Part shown: positions 45,079-56,561 of the stretch, in pieces | How the letters are laid out: every line of letters begins with the position of its first letter | Position numbering within the stretch: position 1 is the first letter of the stretch | Assembly (NCBI GenBank): GCA_022606425.2 | Contig: JAHDVF020000010.1 | Coordinates: 1,426,001 to 1,490,000 of the forward strand | Length of the DNA stretch: 64,000 nt | Reading direction: 5' to 3' | From: Lepidostoma basale | Lineage: Eukaryota; Arthropoda; Insecta; Trichoptera; Lepidostomatidae | The notes under the pieces: model-generated | Databases searched by the model: none | What the model saw: the letters and a program-made list of their open reading frames with translations, nothing else | What the model was told of the DNA's origin: nothing | Made by a program: the position numbers and the translations under genes

Positions 45079-45214
45079 ATTTATATCATTCATTATTCGG
45101 AGAATCAAAGAAAATTATATGAAATTGTGTTTAAATATTCATATTAAAATGTTGTTCCATGCCTATTAAGATAATTTCTTCCCACATGCTGGCTTATTGT
45201 TGGTTTATAAATTA

Positions 45215-45440
45215 TTTATTTTCATAATAATTAAATAAAACAATGTTTTTTAACTACTTCCACTTTTGTCTTTATTTAGACAGCGACCGATTTCGCCAGG
45301 CTCGCTGGCATCGACAGACTGGTTTTATTTTCACATTGCTTTATTTGTTTTGCAACCGGTTTCGCTCCCACTGGAGGGTCGTTAGGATCACAAAACAAAC
45401 ATAAGCTGTTTTGTTTTATAACCCTGACAAAGATCCGAGC
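45215..45440. repeat. HHR-B arm followed by HHR-G arms
   Basis: The HHR-B minus core is at 45285-45318 (GAAA decayed to GAAAT on the C side). A second family at 45355-45386 (minus) has CTAACGAC, CTCC-AGT-GGGAG, CGAAACCGGT. A degenerate inverse partner follows near 45395-45450 (CAAAACAAACATAAGC / GCTGTTTTGTTTTATAACC). Confidence 0.6.
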
Positions 45441-45449
45441 AAACCCGCT

Positions 45450-46290
45450 GGTCCTAAAAAATAAATAAAGTGGTGTTAAAACAAATTATGCAAGTGTCAC
45501 GATTTCATACGAAAGTCTATAATTATTTATTTAAACCAATGAAGACATTTTAAAATACCTTCCATAGCTGACAGTACACAAAAATTCATCACGTGGTAGT
45601 TTCACACAATATCAAGAGAGAATTTAAAACGCGAAGAGATGTAAATAAAGAAACCCTGGAATACTTCAAAGTCATTGGTATATGAGGATGTATGTATAGT
45701 GACTAACCGAGAAAAATTCTTAAATAAATAAATTACATAGTTAGATTTTTTTTTTAGTGAACCATTAATATATTTTTTATCGAACAATATTTTCTATCAT
45801 ATCAGTTCAATATTGAGACCGTGATAAAAGTATGATCAAATTGCAGTGATACTGTGCTCAGGTATTATTAAGATTTAATTATTTATTAATACATAATCGA
45901 GCAGTTACCTCAGTATTAAGTAGTTTCAGAAATTTTCAGGTTCTAACATATATGTTTAAAATTGCAGAATCAAATCACGAAAAATTAATTGATTAAAAAT
46001 ACACAAAAATACTTATACGTGTCTTCTATTTTCGCCATCACTTCATGTTGTGGATTCATATTGAATAATTTTTAAAAAATGTTGTATTTTTCACAAAACT
46101 TTTTAGAAACATGTTTCAGACCATACACCGTCAATCGTCGGTGCTTTTTTTAATAGACTAAATACTCGTAAAAAGTAATCTATACTTTTCTAACTTATTT
46201 ATTTTGCTTCTTAATTTATTTTATTTAGTTTTATTTTATATTATAAACTGGTTGGCAGCATGAAAAACAGAATAAAGTGTAGGAAAAAAC
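45450..46290. other. No gene recognised
   Basis: AT-rich sequence. The block ATTTTCGCCATCACTTCATG / TTGTGGATTCATATTGAA near 46030 also occurs near 60060, so part of it is an unclassified repeat. Confidence 0.5.
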
Positions 46291-46299
46291 ATTATAAAA

Positions 46300-46620
46300 T
46301 AATCAACGCCGTCTCCCAGAAGGGGTATGCCAAAATAATGGATAGCCAAACTTTCTTTCCTGACATATCTCTCTCGATTCCTCAACATTTGCCATGCACG
46401 CACGTCGAATTCTTCAACTCCTTACGTGGCCGATATTCAATATTTTATTTATTTTATCGTAACACGTTTTCCTCTGTCTTCCTCTATTTCTAGTTCCATT
46501 TACATCGTTAACACATACTGTTTTTATTATTCTTTCTTCATTCATCCTTTCATTATTTTATTCATAACACCTTCATTCGCATCGCATTCACTTATATTTT
46601 CATTCGAATTTCAAAATTTT
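46300..46620 (-). mobile_element. LINE-A 3' fragment
   Basis: The minus strand from the GDGV-like stop region (CGCCGTCTCCCAGAAGGGG on plus) through KTCYDKINKILNIGHVRS-like codons to NRIM. It is decayed, with small deletions. Confidence 0.6.
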
Positions 46621-46769
46621 TTTTTTAAATATCACGCAACAAATTAAAAGCTTCATAAGAAAAAAAATATTTTATGAAACATGCATTCGTGGTGATTTTT
46701 AGATTCTAAATAATTTATATTTAATGAGGTATTTATACTTTGTTCGATATCTAAATCCACGAACCCTTG

Positions 46770-47150
46770 TAATAATGAACGAACAATAAATTAGCCCCGC
46801 GAATTATGTGTGCATTTAAAGCTTTCCAATTTTCCCGACGAGTGGCGCATTGTTGGATTCACATAGGATGTTGCCAGGCCGCAAATTGGCTTTCATATTT
46901 TATATGCAGCGGATGTCATCGGTTCAGTATTGGCGGGACAGCGGGGGCGGGGGAGGCTGCTACGAACCTGCGGACTGCTGGTCCACATTCGGAAATAGCT
47001 AATCAATGCGAATGTGTGGTATGCGATGTATGATGCACGCCAGGAAGGGAAATTAAGATATCTGGGAGGGTGCGGTGCCGAAATGTGAATTTGCTATTAG
47101 CGCTAACGGGTGTAGCCTAATACTGTATTGCCATAAAACAAATTTATAAT
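46770..47150. promoter_or_regulatory. Intron 2 unique segment, enhancer candidate
   Basis: About 380 bp, GC-richer (GGACAGCGGGGGCGGGGGAG), matching no repeat in the window, with a Runt site TGTGGT at 47015-47020. It lies in the large intron. Confidence 0.3.
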
Positions 47151-47189
47151 AAAGGTAGTATTCTTTAAAGTTGTCATCGCAAACAAAAA

Positions 47190-47635
47190 CCTATCCAAAA
47201 AAGCTAGAATGGCAGTGCACAATGGTGTTCTTCTACCGACCCTTATGTATGGAAGCGAAGCATGTCAAGCCCATCCATCCATGTCCAGCAATCCTCTTCA
47301 GATCGTCGCTCCAGCGGCCAGGGGGACGTCCAAATCTGCGGAATCCTGTACGCGGTCTCCACTCCAGAACCCGTCTCCCCCATCGGCCGTCGGTTCTCCG
47401 ACAGATATAGCCAGCCCATCGTCACTTCAGCCCGCCCATCCTCAGAGCCACTTCAGTCACTTCAGTTTGTTGTCGAACAAATTCGTTTCTAAATCTGTCC
47501 CTCAAGGTTATTCCAAGCATGGCTCTTTCCATGGCGAGTTGGGCGACCTTGAATCTGTAGACTAGACCTTTTGTCAGTGTCCACGTCTCGGCTCCGTACG
47601 TCATGACTGGCAAGACGCACTGGTTGAAGACTTGT
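47190..47635. mobile_element. LINE-A (+) broken by LINE-B (-)
   Basis: 47190-47262 is plus LINE-A (ARMAVHNGVLLPTLMYGSEA). From 47262 a minus LINE-B-like 3' end begins without a GAA tail. Its frames give MPVMTYGAETWTLTKGLVYR, MERAMLGITLRDRFRN and a RPPWPLERRSEED-like end. Confidence 0.65.
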
Positions 47636-47689
47636 TTTCATTCGTATTAATTCAAAAAATATATAATAAATTGTATATGCTTTTTGAAT

Positions 47690-48075
47690 TTCATTTTCTA
47701 CATAAAGCATTTTTTTAAACTATTATCCGGAGGAATTTACAATCCAGGAATACTGAGAGAGCTAAATCTATACGTTCCCCATAGTTATAGCAGAGCAAGG
47801 GGGCATATATTATTTTATGTCCCAAATTGCCGCACAGAGGCCCTTCGAAGTTCTCCTGAATTGAAAACGATTCGTCTTTTAAATGAGGTTGCAAAAGAGA
47901 TAGACCTATTTGGATGTAATTATGGCGAATTCGTAAATACCCTTACGATAGAGGCAGCAAGCAAATAACTGGATTTTCCTATTCATAAGGTTCTATGTAT
48001 ATTTCCTTTGATATTCTTTTTTTTACCCTTTACATCGATTTGGCTCGCGCTGTAATGATGTAAGGAGGTTTTTCA
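47690..48075 (+). mobile_element. CR1-like C-terminal fragment (second family)
   Basis: A 94-codon frame contains SGGIYNPGILRELNLYVPHS, RGHILFYVPNCRTEAL, LLNEVAKEIDLFGCNYGEFV. The 3' UTR CATCGATTTGGCTCGCGCTG is shared with 30660-30960. Confidence 0.65.
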
Positions 48076-48591
48076 ACAAAATAAGTATAATAAAATCTTT
48101 AAAACAATAGCCAGATGTATCTAAAAAAAAGTTGTATATAAAAAATTGGATTATTGTATGATGTGTAAAATATTTGTGTATAAAATACGAGTATGTGCTG
48201 TTTATACTCGTATATTGGCAAACTCGATACAAAATACCGCCGCATACCAAACAGATCCGCCCGATCATTCCTCTCGACCAATCGATGTAGGTTGATTCAA
48301 AACGTCATCGATACTTGCATATTGATGAAGACACTCATAAAAGTGTGCTCGCATCCCGCCAACTGACATACATACACTCCACACTTTATTGGCCTCGAGA
48401 GAACCAAGTTATGATATTTCTTACATACTCGTATACCATTCTGTACGTTGGTACCTACTTGTGCAAATGCATTTTCTCATATTATAATAAACATTTTACA
48501 CACGGCCATCTGTCTCAAAACAGTTTTTTTAAATAATTTATACGAATGAAATCTTCTGTTTTCTAGAAGTTTTATTATATTTTATGTGAAT

Positions 48592-48680
48592 GACTTTTAT
48601 GGGAGGGGGGGTGTTGAACGGTTATTTTTCTTGTAAAGGGGGTGGTGGCCCAGAAAAGATTGGAAACCTATGGTCTAAGA
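48592..48680. mobile_element. hAT-like element, partial right end
   Basis: TGACTTTTATGGGAGGGG, then GGCCCAGAAAAGATTGGAAA and CCTATG match the right end of 52266-52555. GTCTAAGA follows here too. The left end is missing and an HHR-D arm adjoins. Confidence 0.6.
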
Positions 48681-48737
48681 GATAGAAAGAAACAATGCAC
48701 AAAATCAAAGTTGCACAACGGGCCATGTAAAGATCAA

Positions 48738-49140
48738 ATCAAACAAATCAAATCAGTTTATTTCATCAACAGACATTACAAAATTTATTTTTAAGGCGTC
48801 TATTGAGAACAGGTAAACTAATATATTATATATAGTATCCATGTTGGGTATCTCGCTTAGACCATATAATACCCAACGTGGAGTTTAGAAGACGCACCAG
48901 GGTCACCGATGTAGGAATACGCATTGAGAGAGTGAAGTGGCAGTATGTCGACGGGATGATGGAAGATGGAACCAGAAGGTTACTGAATGGAAGCCAAGGT
49001 TGGGCCAGAGAAGTATTGGGAGACAGCCTACCAGGTGGAGCGATGATATTGTGCGGGCGCCGGGAAGGGAAGGAACCGAGAGAAATGGCATGTGGGTGGA
49101 GAGGCTTACGTCCAGCAGTGGATGAAGACAAGCTAGAAGA
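48738..49140. mobile_element. CR1-like tail (-) joined to LINE-B (+)
   Basis: 48738-48835 is the reverse of the CR1-like tail (AAATCAAATCAGTTTATTTC). 48870-49140 is plus LINE-B: EFRRRTRVTDVGIRIERVKW, then GRQPTRWSDDIVRAPG, ending CCAGCAGTGGATGAAGAC. The WAGHMARR-like block is deleted. Confidence 0.6.
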
Positions 49141-49689
49141 CGAAACATGTCACTCCATAAAATATAATAAAACATATTTCGCACGCGCAAAAGTATCCGT
49201 TTACATGTTGTTATAATACACGTCAGTGTATAAGTATCGTAAAAATATTAAAAGGCTATTATTCGGCGTCGTTGCAATAAAATATCTCTCGCGTTTTTAT
49301 TGCCGACACAAGGAGAGAAACAATCCCTTCGCGTCAGTGCAGCCGGGCCGGTACCCCTTCCATAGGTGATGGGTACCTACCTACCTGCAGAGACGGGCTG
49401 TGCTATCTTATTTTGAACTATTCCAATTATTTTCAAATTTTTTTTTTAAATAATACGAATAGGTTTTTCAATTTATTAAGAGCTAAGTAAGGAATAAACA
49501 CTGTGGAATTCCATTGTAATACACTTTGAAAATTGAAAATAACGTTGTTTATAATCCACAAAATATTGAAAATCAAGACGTTTATAATTTAAAAATCGGT
49601 ACAATACAAAGCAACAATATGTATAAATTTTAAAAATTATTAACCTGGACTAATTGCTGTAAGTATTAAAAAATAATTTTTATCTTACT

Positions 49690-49983
49690 TACTTACTTAC
49701 TTAGACAGCCGTTGTCGTCCACTGCTGGACATAGGCCTCCCCCGTACTTCTCCATGTATCTCTATCTTGTGCCTTTTGCATCCAATCGTCAGAAATTCTT
49801 CCAATGTCATCGGACCATCGTGTGGGGGGTCTCCCTCTGTTTCGTCGTTTGTCTTCGCGGGGTCTCCACTCCACCACCCTTCTGGTCAATCTATCGTCTA
49901 CCAATCTGGCAACATGTCCCGCAAATGACCATTTAAGCTTCGCTACCCTTGCGACGACATCTGTTACTAATCTTTCTATTATA
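49690..49983 (-). mobile_element. LINE-B 3' end with (GTAA)n lead
   Basis: The minus frame reads MVDDRLTRRVVEWRPREDKR, RGRPPTRWSDDIGRISDDWM, AQDRDTWRSTGEAYVQQWTT. The plus-side boundary is CTTACTTACTTACTTAG, so this subfamily has a (GTAA)n rather than a (GAA)n tail. Confidence 0.75.
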
Positions 49984-50141
49984 TAGAACGCTTGGCTCCT
50001 GATTCAGGGGACATGGGTTCAAGCCTGGAAATGACCAGATTCCTTCTTCATAATAAAGAGGTATTTTCTGCTCACATTGAAGATTGTAAAATAAATTCTA
50101 ATATCATTGATGTAAATCCTTGATATTAGTCTTTTTTTTAA
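49984..50141 (+). mobile_element. SINE-S1, 5'-truncated copy
   Basis: It starts within the anticodon arm (GAACGCTTGGCTCCTGATTC), keeps the B box GGGTTCAAGCCTGG, and carries the full S1 body and T-rich end. It is very similar to the 41770 copy. Confidence 0.7.
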
Positions 50142-50514
50142 TATGTCAGTAAGAACTAATAAATAATATTAAACAATATTAATACATAATAATTAAAAAA
50201 TAATATAAAACTGTAATTTGGAAAAAACATGCATTTGACATATATATAACAAAAAAGACATATATTATTTTATATAGATATTAATAAATGATTAATTTGC
50301 ATATGATTGGGAATGGGAGCTTGGGAGATTAAAAGTAGACAAAGTATTTAAGGAGAAAGGAGTAAAAGGAAGAATCGAATTATTAATTATGTTTTCACCC
50401 AATTTCACCGACTTGAGGATTTCTAAAGTTTCTAGTTTGTTTAATTTATTGCTATTGTTAATTATGTGTAGAAATATAAACAATGTGTGGATTATAAACA
50501 ATTATGTGTGGAAA

Positions 50515-50850
50515 TATAAACAATGAGGACATTCCTCAACACCACAGACAGACCTTATCGTTTCATTTCTGATCCGATATCTGAGGGTTTTGCCTGCGAT
50601 GGAGCGTAAGGTTCGCATTTCTGCTACTCTAAGAAGGTTCTTAGATCTATTGGTATCGGCTCTGACCTCTATTCCATACGTCATGATGGGGCGGACACAT
50701 ACCTTATATATCTTGACTTAACTTTCGGTTAGCATGTATCTGTTCTTCCATATAGGGTCGCGCAAGCAGCCAACCACGGCTGTCGCTTTGTTGATTTGTG
50801 CTCGCACCTCGTCATATAATAGGTCACTGTAGCTAGCGAAAAAAAATCAT
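50515..50850 (-). mobile_element. LINE-E fragment
   Basis: The minus frame reads MTYGIEVRADTNRSKNLLRV, AEMRTLRSIAGKTLRYRIRN. Upstream in another frame are a VYKVCVRP-like stretch and LVAYSDLLYDEVRAQINKAT. It matches 31806-32502. Confidence 0.65.
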
Positions 50851-50859
50851 CATCTTTAA

Positions 50860-51240
50860 TTTACTCTCATAATAAAGTCTCGGACTTTAGTTGAAAAATT
50901 TTTGTTTTGTATCATCGTCTGTCGGCTTTTTAAAACTTCCACGCACCACCCTCGGACGTGCATATTTCTGCATTTCACACTTCTGAGATAGGGAGTGGGT
51001 TATTCGACAAGTAGGCAAATTTTCAGTACGCACACATTATAACATGTCACTCAGAATATTAAATTTTCAGCACACGTACATATTTCTTCTCGCGAGTACA
51101 ATACGAAAACCAAAAACGATCTTCCTATTTGCACGGTTTTGGACGAATGTATAATAGGTATATACTTTATAATGATAATGTTGTTATTTGAAATTTCATG
51201 GTAGACGTTCGTTGTAAATAATGAAAGTAATAATATGTAT
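50860..51240. other. No gene recognised
   Basis: Mixed AT-rich DNA without a repeat match or ORF domain. HHR-C and AT-rich repeats follow. Confidence 0.5.
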
Positions 51241-51288
51241 TTTTTTTTAATATGAATTTAGTTGAATTCCACCTATGTTTATGGCTTC

Positions 51289-51320
51289 GACCAGTTTCGG
51301 CAGCTCGCTGCCATCTTCTT
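51289..51320 (-). ncRNA. Hammerhead-like motif, family HHR-C
   Basis: On the minus strand AAGAAGAT, GGCAG-CGAG-CTGCC, GAAAC, TGGTC. The stem is perfect and GAAAC is intact. The left core lacks CU. Confidence 0.45.
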
Positions 51321-52004
51321 ATTATGATGTAAATGTCATTCTGTAATATAATGTTATGTCAAATTATAGTAAATATCGAATTGTTATTGATGGTTGAGGC
51401 ATTATTTTTGTCAAACTCCATTATTAATTTATAATAATAAACACGATTTTTTAATGATTTTACTTGGATTTAATTTATAAAAATTTATATAGTGACAAAT
51501 TTATTTCGCCTTGCGAGGGCATTCTCAAATTCAGTTTAGATCGGAAATTAAAGAAGAAAAATTAAAAAAAAACTAATGGTTACTGAAAAAAAAAATTGTT
51601 AATGGAAGTTTCTTGGTAGAAGTTCGTTGGAAATAATGAAAAGAAATGTTTTAATAGAAGATACTGATCGAAGAAACTGGTGGAAGCCACAGTGGAATTA
51701 AACTGAATGATTATTGCAAAGTATTTTTTTTAGTGTTTTTATTTTCAAAATTTGCAATGAAATTTTTAATACTTTAATAACCAACAATAAACACACACTA
51801 GAAAAAATCTGTGTGTCAATTTAATAATAAAATATGTGTTTCTAAAGATTTTTATGATTGTACACTATTTACGATAGTAACAAAGTGATGTTATTTTTGT
51901 GATTACAAACGCTCTTTGACTTAAAACATTAACATAAAAGCTGGTCAATGGCCTCTTCTATCCTCTTCCACGCCATTTTGTCCCGTGCAGACTGCATCCA
52001 GGAT

Positions 52005-52700
52005 GTACCAACTCCTCACATGGCTGAAATTTAATATTTGATTAATTTGATCGTGCCACGATTTACTTTGTCTTAATCTGTTTATTGTTCCGTTTACATA
52101 TTACTAGTATTTCTTTACCATTGTTTATTTATTCATCCTGTCCATGTGTCCAAATTATCTCCATGACCCTTTCCTTTTTTTTCATAACATTTTCATTCGC
52201 ACTACTTTTGCTTCTTATATTTAGATTAGACATTTTATACAGATATACCACACATTCGTCTAAGACCTAGGTTCTCAAAGTGGGCGATAACGCCCCCTTG
52301 TGGGTGTTTGAGACTTTCAGGGGGGACCCGACAAGACCCAGAAAAAATAGAGAGCGTGGGCAGATAAAAAAATATAGTCTAAAAAGACAAAATAAAACAC
52401 GCTAATCATTTCTTCATTTTCTTTATTCGGTATTCTACCATATGTCGTTTTCAGATATATAAAAGATTTAATAATATTTTAAAATTCAACTATGTGTTTC
52501 TAAATATTTGGAATAACTTTTATGGGAGGGGCCCAGAAAAGATTGGAAACCTATGGTCTAAGAGGTCCCACTTTGACTGCATTTATTCTACTATCATCCT
52601 TATTTTGGCAGATTCATGAGAGTTGAGAGTCTATCATAAAAGATTTACGCCATGTTCGTCTAAAACATCTCATTTCTTCTGCATTTATTCAACTTTTATT
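52005..52700 (-). mobile_element. LINE-A relic carrying a hAT-like insertion
   Basis: The minus strand LINE-A spans 52005-52265 and continues at 52556-52700. A LINE-B stub (CATTTTGTCCCGTGCAGACT) precedes it at 51945-52005. The interrupting element at 52266-52555 duplicated GTCTAAGA. Confidence 0.7.
52266..52555. mobile_element. hAT-like non-autonomous element with exact 8-bp TSD
   Basis: GTCTAAGA flanks it at 52258-52265 and 52556-52563. The termini CCTAGGTTCTCAAAG and (complement) CATAGGTTTCCAATC are imperfect TIRs. The 290-bp interior has no ORF. A GGGCGATAACGCCC hairpin lies near the left end. Confidence 0.85.
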
Positions 52701-52952
52701 CTTATTAAACTTTCAGTATCATTATAATTTATTTAGGTAAATAGTCGACCGTGCCGCGTTTTTACATCACATAATTGATATCGTGTTTTTCAAATAATAT
52801 ACGAGTATATGACAATTTTTGCTATAATTTTTTTTTTCGTATTATGTTAAATGGAGGAAAAAAGCATTATAATTTCGATTAATAAAAAAAATTAAACAAC
52901 ATAGTTGAAGAGTCCATTGTTTTGGCCGAAACACTATGATACCTTAATATTT

Positions 52953-53158
52953 TAAACTGTTAAATTAAACAACTTTGTTGTTTGTATCACAATTGTATTT
53001 TATTTTACGCGACAGCTGTTTCATCAACCTATGTTGACATCATCAGGTGTTACAATTATAACACCTGATGATGTCAACATAGGTTGATGAAACAGCTGTC
53101 GCGTAAAATAAAATACAATTGTGATACAAAAAACAAAGTTATTTAATTTAACAGTTTA
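52953..53158. repeat. HHR-A long palindrome (206 bp)
   Basis: Near-perfect arms from AAACTGTTAAATTAAAC to the complement. The plus core at 53065-53100 is CTGATGAT, GTCAAC-ATAG-GTTGAT, GAAAC, AGCTGTC. The minus core at 53011-53046 mirrors it. This is the cleanest head-to-head ribozyme pair in the window. Confidence 0.85.
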
Positions 53159-53459
53159 CAATATAGTTGTTAACACATTGTTTGCGGGTAGACTCTCGCA
53201 CTAATCAATTGATGGCAATACTTTGGGATATTATAAAAATTATTTTAAAAATATGTATGAAATTACACATCCATAGGTTTACGCCGAGTCCGCTAAATGG
53301 GTATTTCTCTTACCACCATCAGTCCAGTAAAAAGCGGTATTAATACTCTTCCCGCAGACAATGTTAAATAAAGTTTTCATTGAATTTCTTATTAGAATAT
53401 TTTAACATCAAAAATAAATAAATAGTTCAGCCGTATAATTGATACGGCAAATTGCACGA

Positions 53460-53790
53460 GAGTGTTTCGCATACAAAATAAGTTTTACGCGGCCATTATG
53501 CCTGCATTAGTCAACCAATTCCATCTCATCCTCCTGCGCTACAAGGCGCGAGTTACAGCCTTAAAATAATGTTATTTTATGGCTTATTATGTTCCTTTGA
53601 CGGTTCCCCACCCTCCCCGGGCAATATTTCACACTGTCCGCCCCTGGACTCTTCATATCAATATTAACGATGTGAATATTTCATATTTTAATTTATGATC
53701 TGCTAATATACGTGAAATGCGATTCTGAAGCCGACCTGATGCACATATGCATGCCTAGGGACTCACACATGTATAATATAGGCATATGTA
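53460..53790. promoter_or_regulatory. Intron 2 unique segment, enhancer candidate
   Basis: This non-repetitive, mixed-composition DNA (TACAAGGCGCGAGTTACAGC, CTCCCCGGGCAATATTTC) differs from its AT-rich flanks. It has no ORF. Confidence 0.2.
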
Positions 53791-53911
53791 TACATACTTA
53801 CTGACTTTATTCTTGTAGAAGACTGACTTCGGTACTTGAAAGTTGACTATCACTTTTAGTTATTACTTTCTTAAGCAATGATGTTATACTCCTTATTAAA
53901 TCATTATTCAA

Positions 53912-54405
53912 ATCAAATCAGTTTATTTCATCAACAGACATTACAAAATTAATTTTTAAGGCTTCTATTGAGAACAAGTAAATGTATTGTGTATAGTATA
54001 CTACCAGAAACGCATGAGAGATGGTTCGACATTAAGAAGACAAGATACTCTCCAGAATTAAGAGTATTTTTTGCCTTCTGAACATACTTTCATTAATATG
54101 AAAGACGTCGATCTCCTAGGAGACCGCATTCAGCAGATTATTTGTTCTTTCCACCGGTGTCACCAGAGGCATGTTGGTTCTGGCGGCCGGTAGGTAAAAC
54201 AATCTATGCTGTCGCTGTCGGAGATCAGGGACAAAAAGCCGAATACCCTCCAGGACGGCCGAGTTCTCGAAATATCCCCTGAGTAATCTAAAGAAATGGG
54301 TTATGAGATGCCCATCACTTCGAAGCTGCAGAGAGTTGGCCCCAAGCATCCCCAAAAGAAAATCCGTGGGATAGAGCCACGGACCATACTCCCTCATGTA
54401 GAGAT
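53912..54405 (-). mobile_element. CR1-like C-terminus and 3' UTR
   Basis: A 93-codon minus frame runs REYGPWLYPTDFLLGMLGAN, LQLRSDGHLITHFFRLLRGY, LRQRQHRLFYLPAARTN, ending ERTNNLLNAVS. The tail AAATCAAATCAG lies at 53912. Confidence 0.75.
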
Positions 54406-54890
54406 ACCCTATTGTTCTTCTCCTTTATTTAGGACTGTGTCCTGTTATTTCTCGGAGCCTGTTCCTGTGATGTAGATGTCCAACTGTCTCGCCATCTTTT
54501 GAGTGATCTTCCTGGAGGTCGATTTCCTGTTGGTACTTTATTTGCCGCTGTATTTATCATTCTTTAAGAACATGCTCTTTCCACGTGATCTCTTCAGTAG
54601 CGTCTTCTAAGTCTTCCCCATCGCACGACATCTTCCACATTGCAGATCTTTCTTATTTGAGAATTTCTTACTCTGTCTCGGAGTGTCGTTCCCGCAACGG
54701 ATCGGAGTCTTCATTTCTGTGGTTCTTAGGAGACTTTTTGTTCTGATGGTGTCAGCTCTCGTTTTTATTTCATATGTCATTATAGGACGTACGCATGTAT
54801 TGTAGATTCGTATTTTACTCTCCTTTAGCATATTTTTGTTTTTTCTAACAGCATTTTTCAAGCAGCCAGCCACAACGAATTTCTAGAAGT
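54405..54890 (-). mobile_element. LINE-E fragment
   Basis: The minus frames read MAGCLKNAVRKNKNMLKESK, CVRPIMTYEIKTRADTIRTK and, after a shift, a RQEIDLQEDHSKDGET-like end. Its right end joins an HHR-D stub (TTTCTAGAAGTTTTATTTTA). Confidence 0.65.
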
Positions 54891-54899
54891 TTTATTTTA

Positions 54900-55075
54900 T
54901 TTCATAAAAATACATTTAGTCGAAGAAGACCAAGGAAAACATAACATAACCAAGCTAATCAATTAATGAAAGCAATAATAGATGTCGGGACAATTGACGA
55001 GCGTGCATGCCACGGTGTGTAAATATAGAAGAAGCGAGAAAGTTATGTCTGGATAGAACTCTCAAAAAAAATATC
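54900..55075 (+). mobile_element. LINE-A short fragment
   Basis: Plus strand SRRRPRKT, then LMKAIIDVGTIDERACHG-like codons and MPRCVNIEEARKLCLDRTL. It stops before SAYP. Confidence 0.55.
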
Positions 55076-55439
55076 TGTACTGCTGATATTTGGTTCTTTT
55101 GGTTTATGAGTTTGCCGGCCACCATTCTAGACCATTGCCATTTATTAGTTATGGTCCTGTTTTATTTTTTACCCTCTATTATGATATTAAATTTATTCGT
55201 ATTCCAATTCAATTATACAAGTAATTATGTATGTATATATAAATACATTACAATACTTCAGTTGTTAACCACAATGGCGTCATCGATTAAATATGAACTG
55301 AATTCAATGAACTCATGAACGCCACTAACGGAGTTCAAAGTAATGTAGGATTATTATATTTTCTTAATTTTTTCTTTTTTATGACTTAATAAAATCGAAA
55401 GAAGGAATAAATAAAGAATATTACACCGATGAATGCGTC

Positions 55440-55625
55440 TGAAATAAAATTAATAAAAGGAAACTAAAATGATTTATACATATGGAACGTAATTTATAAG
55501 ACATTCGTGCGACCTATCATGACGTAAGCTGTAGAGACGTGGGCCGATGTGCGAAAGAGTCTACTAAGAACACCTGAGATGAAGGTCCTAAGATCCATTA
55601 CTGGAAAAACTCTCCGAAGTTTTGT
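55440..55625 (+). mobile_element. LINE fragments (LINE-A sliver then LINE-E)
   Basis: The first about 60 bp resemble LINE-A (KINKRKLK.FIHMER). From 55495 the plus strand encodes KTFVRPIMT, LLRTPEMKVLRSITGKTL, a LINE-E signature. Severely decayed. Confidence 0.5.
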
Positions 55626-55739
55626 ATAAAAGTGGAGGGGGTATAATTAGGATTGAGGAGAGGGGAGGTGTAAAGGGAACATTTTGAACATGGGAATTGA
55701 ATTTTAATTTTACTGGTCGTTTATTATATTATATTTTTT

Positions 55740-56240
55740 GTGAATGTATACTTATACTTGTATACAAATACTGGATTTCACCCATTGCGGGTTATCAATT
55801 CATGATTTAATTGTATCTCAATAGGGACGAAGATGCAAATTGGAAACTGAATATGGTTGATCAAGGTGTTTACAGGACTTATGACCTGTCATTGGTTGGG
55901 TTAAGCGCACGCTTTATGTAATTACAACATTCCCCATTCCACCTTTGTTATGACCATGTCTGACAAATTTTGGAAGTTGTATATATGTTAAAGTCCTACA
56001 CCAGATTTCACATGTCAGTTTCAATGTGCCATCTATGAAGATTTTGATTACATATGTTAATCTTTTTATAATTACTCTATATATAATCTACATACTAACG
56101 CCATTTATGGAGATTAATGTTTATTAAGCATTAAGCAGAACATCTTTTTAACACAATGTGAAAGGCTACCCCGCCATTAGCGCATTGTTAGAAGCCGCCT
56201 GGAGATGTCACTCCCATCTATATGCCAAACATTTATTATA
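55740..56240 (+). repeat. MITE-H family, long form
   Basis: The subterminal block CCCATTGCGGGTTATCAATT, TIR TTGTATCTCAATAGGGACGA, core GACTTATGACCTGTCATTGG and the GCCATCTATGAAG / ACGCCATTTATGGAG blocks appear in the same order as at 5284-5760. Confidence 0.7.
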
Positions 56241-56324
56241 TTTTCACACATTTATTATATTTTCGAAACAAACGTTTATTATATTTTCATTATTTTTTAT
56301 GACTTTTTTCATGTATAAAATATC

Positions 56325-56561
56325 TCAATTATTTAATGTGAGGTTTTTATTTTTAAATATTATTATTAATTTGCAAAATTTCCATTCCGTTTTCTTTATT
56401 AAATGTATGATTATTTTCAATAAAATAGTTAACGAACTCCGAAAAATTATATTTGAAAGGCATCTAATATGTTCTTTCATTCTTATGTTAAAATTACGCG
56501 TTGTTTTTCTTTTGTAAAATGACATGCAATCGTTACATTTATAGAATTTATAAACGCCCAA
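56325..56561 (-). pseudogene. Penelope-like GIY-YIG endonuclease remnant
   Basis: The minus frame begins MGVYKFYKCNDCMSFYKRKT and TRNFNIRMKEHI. This fits the Penelope endonuclease order: G-V-Y, a CXXC finger, the Y-I-G position (here Y-K-R), an R and a downstream E-H. About 30 residues later the homology moves to another frame as YNFSEFVNYFIENNH and KENGMEILQINN, indicating a frameshift around 56455. No RT domain lies upstream. HHR-F-type sequence (ACCGAAACATGTCTTTG) is on the plus strand near 56670. This is the only protein trace of Penelope elements in the window. Confidence 0.7.
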
